This document shows positions 1 through 7,242 of a stretch of 22,804 bases of DNA, in pieces. The first letter of the stretch is position 1. Each line of letters opens with the position of its first letter. The stretch spans positions 1 through 22,804 of the forward strand of contig CAJVYT010000024.1 of the NCBI GenBank assembly GCA_913009765.1. The letters run 5' to 3'. This stretch comes from an uncultured candidate division Zixibacteria bacterium (lineage in GTDB: Bacteria; Zixibacteria; MSB-5A5; GN15; FEB-12). Under the pieces are notes generated by a model, which was not told the DNA's origin, did not search any database, and saw only the letters and a list, made by a program, of their open reading frames with translations. A program made the translations under genes and the position numbers.

Positions 1-93
1 ATTATGTTTTTATTTTTTTTTTTTTTTCAAGCAGAAGACGGCATACGAGATATATCAGTGTGACTGGAGTTCAGACGTGTGCTCTTCCGATCT
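1..93. other. Illumina adapter read-through (artefact), not genomic
   Basis: Bases 28-51 are the Illumina P7 primer. Bases 52-59 are an 8-nt index, which reads ACTGATAT in adapter orientation and matches TruSeq index 25. Bases 60-93 are the TruSeq read adapter ending CTCTTCCGATCT. The T-rich bases 1-27 are the complement of the poly-A that appears when a read runs past the end of a short library molecule. The genome therefore starts at base 94. Confidence 0.98.
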
Positions 94-415
94 ACTCATC
101 ATTTTTTATGAGAAAATAATATGAATATAGAACACCAATAATTATAAGTATATCAAGGAAAAAATAAGTTACAATTGGTTTTACAAGTAAACTAAAATCT
201 TTACCTGTCTTTGAATTTAACTCAACATCTTTCAACTGTTTTTTATTATTAGTAATTATAAAATAAGCTATAATTGTTGGACTAACAAGAAAAACGGAAA
301 TTATAATCAAAAATAGACTGATTTCACTTGATAGTCCAATTATGTTAATCATCAACATATAAAAGCCATAAAAAGATAAACAGATTGAAATTATTGGTAA
401 TATTTTCTTTATCAT
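92..415 (-). CDS. Small membrane protein, cut at its 3' end by the contig edge
   Basis: I do not recognise the family. The predicted product of about 107 residues has three hydrophobic segments (roughly residues 4-26, 31-54 and 78-101) separated by a short basic, polar loop rich in Lys and Asn, so it is probably an inner-membrane protein. I chose the ATG at 413-415, which is followed by MIKKI and leads straight into the first membrane segment. A TTG at 443-445 would add ten residues, but it has no well-placed ribosome binding site. The apparent stop codon (TAG, 92-94) takes two of its three bases from the adapter, so it is false and the real protein continues beyond the contig. Nothing in the context gives a function. 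Confidence 0.6.
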   Translation of the reverse strand: MIKKILPIISICLSFYGFYMLMINIIGLSSEISLFLIIISVFLVSPTIIAYFIITNNKKQLKDVELNSKTGKDFSLLVKPIVTYFFLDILIIIGVLYSYYFLIKNDE

Positions 416-1031
416 AGTATCCAAAATTAGTGGTTTTTTAAACAAACCTCAGGGGTACGCCATCCATCTTTTTAAGTGAAACAATTTAAATATAAAAATA
501 GCTTTGTTAAACGGTATAATCAATCACTTTCTCTACAAACCCTCACTACTTCCTTATCACATCCTTTCCTATGAATAACTTAATTATGAAAGAGAAAATT
601 CTATTCACAATCCCCAATCAAGTTGAGGATGGTGTCTGAGAATATTAACGAAAATGGGTTAAGCCATTTTTAAAGACAAAGCCATCTCACCCTAACCGAA
701 TGTTGGAGAATTACTTAAATCGAAAAATTCGACAAAATTAGAAGTTTTAGGTTCCCTTTATATGCGAAACGAACCCATTTATAAAACAACAATGTTAGAT
801 TCCAAGTTTGGAATGACATTGGGAAAGTACGAGATGACATTAGGGGTGTGTTTATTTTCATGGCGAAAGGACTGGACTCCGTGGCAAGCACGGAAAGGAG
901 TTTTAAAAAACGATATTTCACAAAACGAACCCATTTTGCTGTAACACTATTATGACAATAGGATTACAAAGAAAAGTTATTTTATGAAATGTGGAGAACT
1001 TATTAGGGCATACTTGATACCAATAAAGCTG
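416..1031. other. Gene-free spacer with repeat fragments
   Basis: No convincing gene is present; two short overlapping open frames on opposite strands (715-921 and 762-944) lie in repeat DNA. A 14-nt direct repeat, AAACGAACCCATTT, occurs at 767-780 and 923-936. Its core occurs inverted as AAAATGGGTT at 651-660. A small palindrome, TTCCAAGTTTGGAA, starts near 801. Bases 871-900 match the composite repeat seen at 12702-12728. Confidence 0.6.
767..936. repeat. 14-nt direct repeats flanking a 142-nt segment
   Basis: AAACGAACCCATTT at 767-780 is repeated exactly at 923-936. The enclosed segment carries GGACTCCGTGGCAAGCACGG (from 874), which matches GGACTCCGTGACAAGCACG at 12702 and is partly like the block at 18012-18035. 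This layout could be a small non-autonomous insertion with duplicated flanks, or a chance tandem of repeat modules. Confidence 0.45.
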
Positions 1032-1799
1032 TTACCGATTCATTTCATCAATTAAACGCAGACCAACAAGAGTCAAAGATGGTTCTATAAAAGAAATATG
1101 TTTGGAAAATTTTTCAATACCTTTGGCAAGTCCGCCGGTTGCAACTACAGTACAGTTTTTAAAACCGGTTTCTTCTATAATTTTTTCAATAATAAAATCA
1201 ACTTGTCCGACAGTACCATAAAACAAACCCGATTTCAATGCTCCCGCAGTAGATTTTCCAACCACCGAATCAGGAGGTTCTATGCGAACTTCAAAAAGAC
1301 GTGATGCTTTTTTAGCAAGTTGAGCAAGCGAGGTTTCAGGTCCCGGAATAATCACCCCACCAATATAAGCACCTTCGGCATTCACAATATCAAATGTTGT
1401 TGCAGTACCGAAATCGACAACAATCAACGGACCGGAAAATTTTTGAAACCCTGCAACAGCATTGGCAATACGATCAGCACCTACTTGTTCAGGCTGATCA
1501 ATCTCTATTGAGATTGGAAGGTCTAAACGATATGATACAACAGTCGGGATACATCCAAGATATGATTTGGCTACATTTTCAAATGTTGTTGTCAAGGGCG
1601 GCACCACTGAACAGATTATTGTTGATTCAATCTCTTCGTTTTGGCAATGCATATTCAACAGCCATTGCGAAATGAGCAGTCCGGCTTCATCGGCAGTAAA
1701 ATTGTCTCTTGAGGCAAGCCGGAAAAAATCTTTTAATCGTTCACCGTCAAACAGTCCGATGACAATATTTGTATTGCCTATATCAATAGCGAGTAACAT
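1032..1799 (-). CDS. coaX: Type III pantothenate kinase
   Basis: It catalyses the ATP-dependent phosphorylation of pantothenate to 4'-phosphopantothenate, the first committed step of coenzyme A synthesis, in the cytoplasm. The 255-residue length is normal for CoaX. The ASKHA-fold motifs are all visible: DIGNTN at residues 6-11 (first phosphate loop), GADRIANAVAG at about 107-117 and DFGTATT at 129-135. A glycine-rich ATGGLAKG lies near the C-terminus. The ATG at 1797-1799 gives the canonical MLLAIDIGNTN start, although no clear Shine-Dalgarno sequence precedes it. It lies downstream of recA on the same strand, but a strong terminator lies between the two, so it probably has its own promoter in the roughly 65 bases before the start. 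No coaA-type kinase is seen in the window. Confidence 0.96.
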   Translation of the reverse strand: MLLAIDIGNTNIVIGLFDGERLKDFFRLASRDNFTADEAGLLISQWLLNMHCQNEEIESTIICSVVPPLTTTFENVAKSYLGCIPTVVSYRLDLPISIEIDQPEQVGADRIANAVAGFQKFSGPLIVVDFGTATTFDIVNAEGAYIGGVIIPGPETSLAQLAKKASRLFEVRIEPPDSVVGKSTAGALKSGLFYGTVGQVDFIIEKIIEETGFKNCTVVATGGLAKGIEKFSKHISFIEPSLTLVGLRLIDEMNR

Positions 1800-1863
1800 A
1801 GTGAGAATATGTGAAGAAATATCATAAAGGTCAACGAGATAATAAAATCAAAAATACATACAA

Positions 1864-1891
1864 AAAAGAGCGGACAGTAATCCGCTCTTTT
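1864..1891 (-). terminator. Intrinsic terminator after recA
   Basis: An 11-bp perfect stem (AAAAGAGCGGA / TCCGCTCTTTT) encloses a 6-nt loop. Read on the minus strand it is followed by a run of six T, as expected for a rho-independent terminator of the recA transcript. The plus-strand reading also ends in T residues, but no plus-strand gene ends here. Confidence 0.88.
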
Positions 1892-1947
1892 ACAAACTAA
1901 ACAGGAGCATGCTTTCCGTCTAAGCGAGGTAACTTTAAAAATTTATT

Positions 1948-2003
1948 GTCGGGTTTCTCGATTTTAAAATCTGACGATTTCGAAATCAACGGAACGCCCC
2001 TAC
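1948..2003 (-). repeat. GTAG-footed palindromic repeat, family A copy 1
   Basis: On the minus strand this reads GTAG, then GGGCGTTCCGTTG, an inner palindromic core (GATTTCGAAATC and GATTTTAAAATC), then GAGAAACCCGAC, so its two ends pair. It matches copies at 18095-18151, 19126-19177, 20838-20894 and 20935-20982. It lies directly at the recA 3' end: the recA stop codon is the TAG of its GTAG foot. Confidence 0.85.
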
Positions 2004-3064
2004 TTAGACTCTTTTACAACTGCTTCCGACTTTTCTTCTGTTACTGTTTCCACAGAATCATCTTTTACCATGCCGAGTGCAATTTTTACTTTACCCATGA
2101 TTTCATCGGCGATTTCGGGAGCGTCTTCTAAAAATTGTTTAGATTTTTCACGACCCTGCCCTAACCGTTCAGAACCATAGGAGAACCATGAACCGGATTT
2201 ATCAACAATACCGCAATCGACCGCTTTGTCTAAAAGTTCACCGGTAAGTGAAACACCTTTGCCGTAGATAATATCAAACTCAGCTTCTCTAAACGGCGGA
2301 GCAACTTTGTTTTTGACTACCCGAATACGGGTACGATTACCGATAGGTTCGTTGTTATCTTTGATAGTGGCGATACGACGGATATCCATACGAATCGATG
2401 CGTAGAACTTGAGTGCATTGCCACCCGTTGTTGTTTCAGGGTTTCCAAACATGACACCAATTTTCATACGAATCTGATTAATAAATACAAGTGATGTTTT
2501 TGATTTGGAAATAATAGCTGTTAATTTTCTGAGTGCCTGCGACATCAAGCGAGCCTGCAGACCCATGTGAGAATCACCCATGTCTCCCTCGATTTCGGCT
2601 TTTGGAGTCAAAGCGGCAACAGAATCGACCACAATAATATCAATAGCACCGGAACGAATCAAAGTTTCGCAAATTTCAAGTGCCTGTTCACCTGTATCCG
2701 GCTGAGAAACAAGTAAGTTATCGGTATCAACGCCCAAAGCTCTGGCATAGACCGCATCAAGAGCATGCTCAGCATCGATAAATGCTGCTGTTCCGCCTGC
2801 TTTTTGAGCTTCGGCGATAAAATGAAGTGCCATTGTTGTTTTGCCTGATGATTCCGGTCCGTAAATTTCTGAAACCCGTCCGCGTGGAATTCCGCCTAAT
2901 CCTAAGGCATAATCAAGCCCAAGTGAACCGGTTGGAATATATTCAATCTCTAATACCGTATTGTCACCTAGACGCATGATTGAGCCTTTACCAAAAGAGC
3001 GTTCAATCTGTGTAAGAGCTGCATCGAGTGCTTTCTGACGGTCGGGACCTGTTGTAACTGCCAT
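2000..3064 (-). CDS. recA: Recombinase RecA
   Basis: This is the cytoplasmic DNA-dependent ATPase that pairs single strands with homologous duplex and activates the SOS response. Diagnostic segments are [19 protein letters not shown] near the N-terminus, the Walker A motif [26 protein letters not shown], the L2 loop with [17 protein letters not shown], and [15 protein letters not shown] chose the ATG at 3062-3064, giving 354 residues: it aligns with the usual RecA start and is preceded by GAAAGGT about 10 bases upstream. An in-frame ATG at 3104-3106 would add 14 residues, but that extension ([10 protein letters not shown]) largely translates the ribosome binding site. The C-terminal tail is mixed acidic/basic ([12 protein letters not shown]). 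Two half-sites TTTAC (3151-3155) and GTAAA (3158-3162) upstream could belong to an operator, but this is weak. No LexA gene is in view. Confidence 0.98.
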   Translation of the reverse strand: MAVTTGPDRQKALDAALTQIERSFGKGSIMRLGDNTVLEIEYIPTGSLGLDYALGLGGIPRGRVSEIYGPESSGKTTMALHFIAEAQKAGGTAAFIDAEHALDAVYARALGVDTDNLLVSQPDTGEQALEICETLIRSGAIDIIVVDSVAALTPKAEIEGDMGDSHMGLQARLMSQALRKLTAIISKSKTSLVFINQIRMKIGVMFGNPETTTGGNALKFYASIRMDIRRIATIKDNNEPIGNRTRIRVVKNKVAPPFREAEFDIIYGKGVSLTGELLDKAVDCGIVDKSGSWFSYGSERLGQGREKSKQFLEDAPEIADEIMGKVKIALGMVKDDSVETVTEEKSEAVVKESK

Positions 3065-3315
3065 ATTCGCTGTACCTTTCTTTATATTTAATTTCTTTTT
3101 TGTCATATATCATCCAATTTAAGAAGTTTTATTGTATTAATATATCACATTTTACGTGTAAATAAAATAGTTAATTGGACTGACAGGGTGTGTCATTGTT
3201 TTTTTAGAAGAAAAAATAAATATTACCGTGTAAGAAACCGATTTTAGACAATAATACTATAAAGAATGGGTGTTTGACAAATAAATGAAGGTTTTGGTAT
3301 ACCTGAACCTAAAAA

Positions 3316-3339
3316 GGGTGTTTCACGAAACACCCCTAC
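3316..3339 (-). repeat. GTAG-footed hairpin, family E
   Basis: On the minus strand the tetranucleotide GTAG is followed at once by GGGTGTTT-CGTG-AAACACCC, a perfect 8-bp stem with a 4-nt loop. This is a minimal REP-type unit. Confidence 0.75.
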
Positions 3340-3363
3340 AAACCTACAATTGGACAGAACAAA

Positions 3364-3461
3364 GAGGCTGTGTCACAATACAAATTGTCTCCATGTTATG
3401 TCTGTTCCTGAAGCCACGAAGTGGGTTTGTGAACTGACATTGCCTATTGCGACACAGCCTC
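3364..3461. repeat. 98-bp MITE-like element with 17-bp inverted ends
   Basis: GAGGCTGTGTCACAATA at 3364-3380 is the inverted complement of TATTGCGACACAGCCTC at 3445-3461 with one mismatch. The interior encodes nothing. A related sequence occurs at 5078-5160 in the opposite internal orientation: both share the terminal GAGGCTGTGTCGCAATA and an internal TTCACAAACCC. A CTAC follows at 3474-3477, but no good hairpin joins it. Confidence 0.75.
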
Positions 3462-3487
3462 AAAGCGATGTCACTACAAATTAAGTT

Positions 3488-3838
3488 CTATCTATCCAAA
3501 AAATCTTCACCGGGACGTTCACCATTTTTGTTTTCATCAATAGCAACCGGTATTTCATAAAACTCAACTCTGAAAATAACTTTTCCGGTAATAACAACAT
3601 GGTGAAATCTTTCGGAAAAAATTACAATAGGATTATTTGGGTCGGCATCCAAAATATTATCAGGGTCATCTTCCCAAACAAACTGCAAAGTTCCTTCTTC
3701 AACAACAACCAATCCATATTTTCCTTTTGGAGCAAGATGATTTTTCAATATTCCTTTTACAACCGTCTCTTCATTCATACTTGGAGTAGAGCCGACTTTA
3801 TTGGCACTTTCCGGTAATGTTTCGTTTTGATAATTCAT
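3488..3838 (-). CDS. DUF1971 / YeaR-TehB-like cupin-fold protein
   Basis: The 116-residue product carries the DUF1971 pattern, including GTLQFVWEDDPDN, a proline-rich turn NNPIVIFSERFHHV and the closing strand GKVIFRVEFYE. In this family (Escherichia coli YeaR, and the N-terminal part of some TehB proteins) the domain is a small cytoplasmic beta-barrel linked to nitrosative or tellurite stress, with no proven activity. I chose the ATG at 3836-3838 because AGGAGAG lies six bases upstream; an ATG at 3865 would merely translate that ribosome binding site. The conserved His pair HH sits in the expected position before the last strand. It is monocistronic, with repeats downstream and a long spacer upstream. 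The family call is from memory of the motif, so function stays open. Confidence 0.8.
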   Translation of the reverse strand: MNYQNETLPESANKVGSTPSMNEETVVKGILKNHLAPKGKYGLVVVEEGTLQFVWEDDPDNILDADPNNPIVIFSERFHHVVITGKVIFRVEFYEIPVAIDENKNGERPGEDFLDR

Positions 3839-4188
3839 AATCTCTCCTATTTTTAAAACCGTCATTTTTATAATAGTTTATCTATTTCATTTTAAACAAC
3901 TAACCTTACTATAATATAGCAGAATAAAACGAAATTGTACTATACTTAAGTCAATAAAACCACAATTTAATATAGAAAATAGAGCTATTAACTCTCTGTA
4001 TAAAAGAAGATAGTTACAATCCACTTAATATAATAAATTATCATCGTGAATGTCTTATAAAACAACTGTATTGGTTTCAAAAACAGATAAAAGTAGAAAA
4101 AATAAACTCATTTCTGTGCTACAATATGCATATTTTAATATACATGAAATCACCCGCTTTAAAACGACGCAAAGACAGTACGTTAAGC

Positions 4189-4200
4189 TGTTGTACAACA
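4189..4200. promoter_or_regulatory. Perfect 12-nt palindrome, candidate activator site
   Basis: TGTTGTACAACA is a perfect palindrome centred about 50 bases upstream of the -24 element at 4244. That position and symmetry suit the upstream site of a sigma-54 activator dimer. A related GTAC half-site lies just upstream, within ACAGTACG. Which protein binds it is unknown. Confidence 0.45.
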
Positions 4201-4243
4201 AGGAATAACAGTTCGTTCTACAGTGATATAATCCATTGTTTTT

Positions 4244-4260
4244 TGGGAACAGTTATTGCT
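4244..4260 (+). promoter_or_regulatory. Sigma-54-like (-24/-12) promoter of the PEP-CTERM gene
   Basis: GGGAAC, five bases, then TTGCT matches the consensus TGGCAC-N5-TTGCW at the invariant GG and GC with exact 10-base spacing; the mismatches are T to G and C to A in the -24 box. Transcription would start near 4271, giving an untranslated leader of about 42 bases with GAGGA at 4300-4304. PEP-CTERM systems commonly encode the sigma-54 activator pair PrsK/PrsR, which fits, although neither is in the window. Confidence 0.5.
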
Positions 4261-4312
4261 TTATTTTTAAGCAGAAAACTGAAACTAATTGTTAATTATG
4301 AGGACATTTTTA

Positions 4313-4987
4313 ATGACCAAAAAGTTTTTAATGCTCATTTGCGTGCTGTTTTTATCAACATCTGCGTTTGCGGTTCCAAATCTACAGTTGTATATTCCGG
4401 GCGGAACATTTGACAATACAACTGAGACATGGATTGCACCATCAGCCGGCACTTTTGAAGTCTGGGTTCTTGCCGGAAACATTTCCGCTACAGAATCAAT
4501 TTATGATATTGGTTTGGTAGCTTCATTTGGCAACAGTAATAATGCTCCAACCGGAGACCTTACCATTACCTCACTTGATAATGGTTCTGTTAATTCTTAC
4601 TCAAATACTGACTTTACATGGGGAACTCCTCCAATAGATAGTCCATTACCGGGGCATGGAATTTTTCCCGCTTGGTATATTGATCAGTTAGTCACATCTC
4701 AAACCAGCACTGATGCTGCTGATTGGGAAGATGTCTATGATATGCCTACTATGGGTGGTCCGACAACCGGACAAATATTCAGATTCTCTATCGTTTCAAC
4801 ATCTGATTATGTACATTTTGATGCATACGGTTACAACGATAAAGACCGTCGGATTTTTGCACCATTTTCACATGATGCCGAATCGGGCAAAACTCCTCCG
4901 GGCGTACCGGAACCAGCAACAATGCTTTTATTTGGTTTAGGTATGGCAGGTGCCGGAATCTCCAAAAAATTCCGTTCAAAAAAATAA
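4313..4987 (+). CDS. Choice-of-anchor N family PEP-CTERM protein
   Basis: This is a secreted surface protein of 224 residues. A signal peptide (MTKKFLMLICVLFLSTSAFA) is followed by VPNLQLYIPGGT. The middle has the segments HGIFPAWY, VHFDAYGY and FAPFSHDA that I associate with the choice-of-anchor N family. The C-terminus is a classic sorting tail: VPEPAT, a hydrophobic stretch LLFGLGMAGAG, then basic SKKFRSKK. In this class an exosortase recognises and processes the tail, usually in organisms that make extracellular polysaccharide; no exosortase is in the window. I chose the ATG at 4313, with GAGGA eight bases upstream. TTG 4289 and ATG 4298 would place extra residues before a complete signal peptide. 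It stands alone behind a sigma-54-like promoter. Its molecular function is unknown. Confidence 0.88.
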   Translation: MTKKFLMLICVLFLSTSAFAVPNLQLYIPGGTFDNTTETWIAPSAGTFEVWVLAGNISATESIYDIGLVASFGNSNNAPTGDLTITSLDNGSVNSYSNTDFTWGTPPIDSPLPGHGIFPAWYIDQLVTSQTSTDAADWEDVYDMPTMGGPTTGQIFRFSIVSTSDYVHFDAYGYNDKDRRIFAPFSHDAESGKTPPGVPEPATMLLFGLGMAGAGISKKFRSKK

Positions 4988-5077
4988 GCATTCATTTTTT
5001 TATGGATTGTTAATTTTTAAGGGTAAAAAATACAAATCTACACTGCACTATTACACCAAAACCCCATTCCAAATTTG

Positions 5078-5160
5078 GAGGCTGTGTCGCAATACATAAT
5101 GTTGGTTCACAAACCCGCTTTTCTCAAGTAGGCGGCAGGTGAGGGCATCTGACGACCACT
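5078..5160. repeat. Partial copy of the MITE-like element
   Basis: GAGGCTGTGTCGCAATA at 5078-5094 is one terminal repeat of the element at 3364-3461, and TTCACAAACCCGC at about 5106-5118 matches its interior. The opposite terminus is missing: the similarity fades before the stop codon of the lipoprotein gene at 5164, so the copy is truncated or decayed. Confidence 0.65.
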
Positions 5161-5163
5161 GAA

Positions 5164-6903
5164 TTATAAAGTCAATATCACTATAGCTCCATCTGCAGAA
5201 CCAAATTCAATAGAAATAATATTTCCGTTAACATGCAAAAAATCACCTGAGAAAGAGTTACCTTCGAGTGAATATACAAGCACGCGAGTGTTAACACCGT
5301 CAAAGTTAGATTGGATTTCCATATTATCAGCTAATAAGTCAGCAGTAACGTTACCTTCGATAACAACTAAAACGGCACCCATCTCTTTATCTACATTGAG
5401 TATTCCATTGCTGTTAGTGACTGTAGCGTTTATTGGTGTAAGCATTGCAAAAGGAAGAGCATCACCAACGACGACACGAATCAAGTATACTAAATCAGCA
5501 ACTGATAAAGATAGACCATCAGCGTTAACGTCAGAAGCGGCAATTTGACCTTCTGAGTTTACTGTGAATACGCCAATACCATAGATGAAATAGTTACTGT
5601 ATAAAACAGCATCAGCAATTTCATTAGGTACGGAGTTTAAGTTGATATCACCACGAGTATCGATAGAATCGGCACAAGCAATAAAGACACAACCGTTGTT
5701 GAAAGAGATATCGCGAATTGGTTGTTTAACTGGATCTGTGAAACAATCAACATCTTGAGCACCAAAGTAGGTAGGATATCCATAATCAAAATTTTGGATT
5801 TCATTACCGTTTGGTGGAAACAATGTTTCGTCACCATCAAAAACAATTTCAGAAATATGTAATTTGTCACCAGTCCAGTTAGAAAGGGCATTATCACCAC
5901 AATCCATCCAGAAGAAACGAATAGGAATTTCCTGACATTCAAATGTACGGTCGTTTGTTACTAAGAAATCTAAAACGGTTAATTCAGTTACGCCACCGTT
6001 TGACGGGTGATAAGGACCATTAGATGTTTCAGCAATAGCAACTAAACGTAATAAGCCTGAAGGACATGAATTTCCGCAGTTACCATCAGCACCATAACGA
6101 TATGTGAAATATTCCCAATAATTATCTGTAAGGTCAGCACCCGGGACAGCTGATTGGAAGCTTAAAGCAGAGTTATCATAAGCGATTAATAAATCATAAC
6201 CACCAATTTGGTTACCTGTAACTAAATTAACAGGTACGGATACATGTCCTCCCTGAAATACAAAATTACCTGATTGATCACCAACAGATGGGATTTCAAC
6301 CTGATATAAAGAACCATCATGTACTAAAAGATTAAACTTACATGTTGAAGAAGCATTACCATCAGTAGCTTCAACTACGATTGTCTGAGATTCTAAACCT
6401 GCCATCGCATTTATTGTCAATAACCCGGTCACAGAATCTATAGCAGCAGGACCGGAAACAACATAAAAATAAATTCCATCACAGTCATCTCTTGCTCTAA
6501 CATAAAAATTAGTTTCTTTGCCAGATCTCACGTTAAGCGGTGCTTCAGAACAGTCAATACTTGGGGCTTCGTTAGTGAAATTCAAGTTTACCGTAGAGAC
6601 AAATTTATTCTCTTTAGAAGAAGCAGTAATTGTTACCACAACTAGATTGTCAACATCGGCAAGAGTTGGAGCATATGTCCAAAAACCGTTTGTATCAATG
6701 GTCCCTATATCAGAAGACCAGACTATTGAATCTGCCAAGGAGTCGAAATCTGTATTAAAATCATAGGAAATAACATCACAATGACTACCGGTCAGTGTAA
6801 ATGTGTTAGTCGTCTCCGATTTATTTATTCCATTGGTATCACAGCCGAATAAAAGTAAAAAAACAAATGTTATTATGTAACACGTAAATATTTTTAGTTT
6901 CAT
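5164..6903 (-). CDS. Cohesin-like/dockerin-containing lipoprotein
   Basis: The 579-residue protein begins with a lipoprotein signal (hydrophobic stretch ending LLLFGC, modified Cys at residue 21), so it is anchored in an envelope membrane. Residues 30-200 look like two Ig/cadherin-type beta domains (VVTITASS, IVVEATDG). Residues of about 215-375 resemble a cohesin-type domain (SVPVNLVTGNQIGGYDL). Residues of about 417-482 form a dockerin-like pair of calcium loops, GDINLNSVPNEIAD and SDVNADGLSLSVAD. The remaining 100 residues are another beta-rich domain. GGAG lies nine bases before the ATG at 6901-6903. Having both halves of a cohesin-dockerin pair in one chain suggests surface assembly or self-association, but no partner is visible. 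The function is unknown; the architecture recalls proteins of uncultured FCB bacteria. Confidence 0.82.
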   Translation of the reverse strand: MKLKIFTCYIITFVFLLLFGCDTNGINKSETTNTFTLTGSHCDVISYDFNTDFDSLADSIVWSSDIGTIDTNGFWTYAPTLADVDNLVVVTITASSKENKFVSTVNLNFTNEAPSIDCSEAPLNVRSGKETNFYVRARDDCDGIYFYVVSGPAAIDSVTGLLTINAMAGLESQTIVVEATDGNASSTCKFNLLVHDGSLYQVEIPSVGDQSGNFVFQGGHVSVPVNLVTGNQIGGYDLLIAYDNSALSFQSAVPGADLTDNYWEYFTYRYGADGNCGNSCPSGLLRLVAIAETSNGPYHPSNGGVTELTVLDFLVTNDRTFECQEIPIRFFWMDCGDNALSNWTGDKLHISEIVFDGDETLFPPNGNEIQNFDYGYPTYFGAQDVDCFTDPVKQPIRDISFNNGCVFIACADSIDTRGDINLNSVPNEIADAVLYSNYFIYGIGVFTVNSEGQIAASDVNADGLSLSVADLVYLIRVVVGDALPFAMLTPINATVTNSNGILNVDKEMGAVLVVIEGNVTADLLADNMEIQSNFDGVNTRVLVYSLEGNSFSGDFLHVNGNIISIEFGSADGAIVILTL

Positions 6904-7242
6904 CTTTAGTAGCTCCCCAAAGAGTCAAGCAGTACTGTTTATGTATTATAGTTAGTTTAATATACAATAAAATCGATTATTGGCAAGCGTCAAAATTATT
7001 TATGGGGTAAATAAGAGGTTTTTCAACAAACCCTTTTGCATGTAGTTTATTTATTCTGAAAAGAGCTTTAGGCTCATTTCAGACAGGGGAATGTCCTGTC
7101 GCTACAAATATTTACTCAAGGTTAAATTCACTCTTTATTTATAATTTTTTCAAAAAGAGATTGATAATTATCTTATTTCATCGTACTTATTATATATAAG
7201 AATTATTCTGTAACTTCCAATAAGAAAGCGACGATTTCATAA
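6904..7242. other. Divergent spacer before dnaE with a tandem hairpin repeat
   Basis: This 339-base stretch separates the divergent lipoprotein and dnaE genes and should contain both promoters; I could not assign either with confidence. Bases 7057-7105 hold two adjacent hairpins (listed separately). Bases 7106-7230 are very AT-rich. Confidence 0.5.
7057..7105 (-). repeat. Tandem hairpins with a GTAG foot, family G
   Basis: Bases 7057-7081 form a 10-bp stem with one mismatch (TGAAAAGAGC / GCTCATTTCA) around a 5-nt loop. Bases 7082-7100 form GACAGG / CCTGTC. One base beyond the second hairpin is CTAC (7102-7105), so the minus-strand reading is GTAG, one base, then the stem, as in the other REP-like units. 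Confidence 0.6.

Larger units (their letters stand above)
3065..3487. other. recA upstream spacer with two palindromic elements
   Basis: No gene is seen. The part next to recA is AT-rich and presumably holds its promoter; TATATT within 3139-3146 on the minus strand is a possible -10 box without a convincing partner. The rest is repeat DNA, the hairpin at 3316-3339 and the inverted-repeat element at 3364-3461, both listed separately. Confidence 0.5.
3839..4312. other. Divergent regulatory spacer between the DUF1971 gene and the PEP-CTERM gene
   Basis: This is an AT-rich spacer without a gene. Its right half holds the 12-nt palindrome at 4189-4200 and the sigma-54-like promoter at 4244-4260. 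The left half should contain the minus-strand promoter of the DUF1971 gene, but I could not pick a convincing one. Confidence 0.5.

Noticed and set aside
715..944. Two overlapping open frames (minus 68 and plus 60 codons)
   Set aside because: They cover repeat DNA on opposite strands, have no ribosome binding sites and no protein-like composition.
4150..4200. Possible c-di-GMP (GEMM-I) riboswitch: GACGCAAAG upstream of the PEP-CTERM gene
   Set aside because: Only the GACGCAAAG string matches. The partner stem and the tetraloop-receptor half are absent, and the segment lies upstream of the predicted promoter, so it would not be transcribed.
4126..4413. Plus-strand 95-codon open frame before the PEP-CTERM gene
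   Set aside because: It overlaps the promoter region and the PEP-CTERM gene in another frame and lacks a start signal.
3488..6903. A defence island or toxin-antitoxin module near the repeats
   Set aside because: None of the genes shows nuclease, helicase, toxin or antitoxin motifs, and the repeats alone do not indicate defence.
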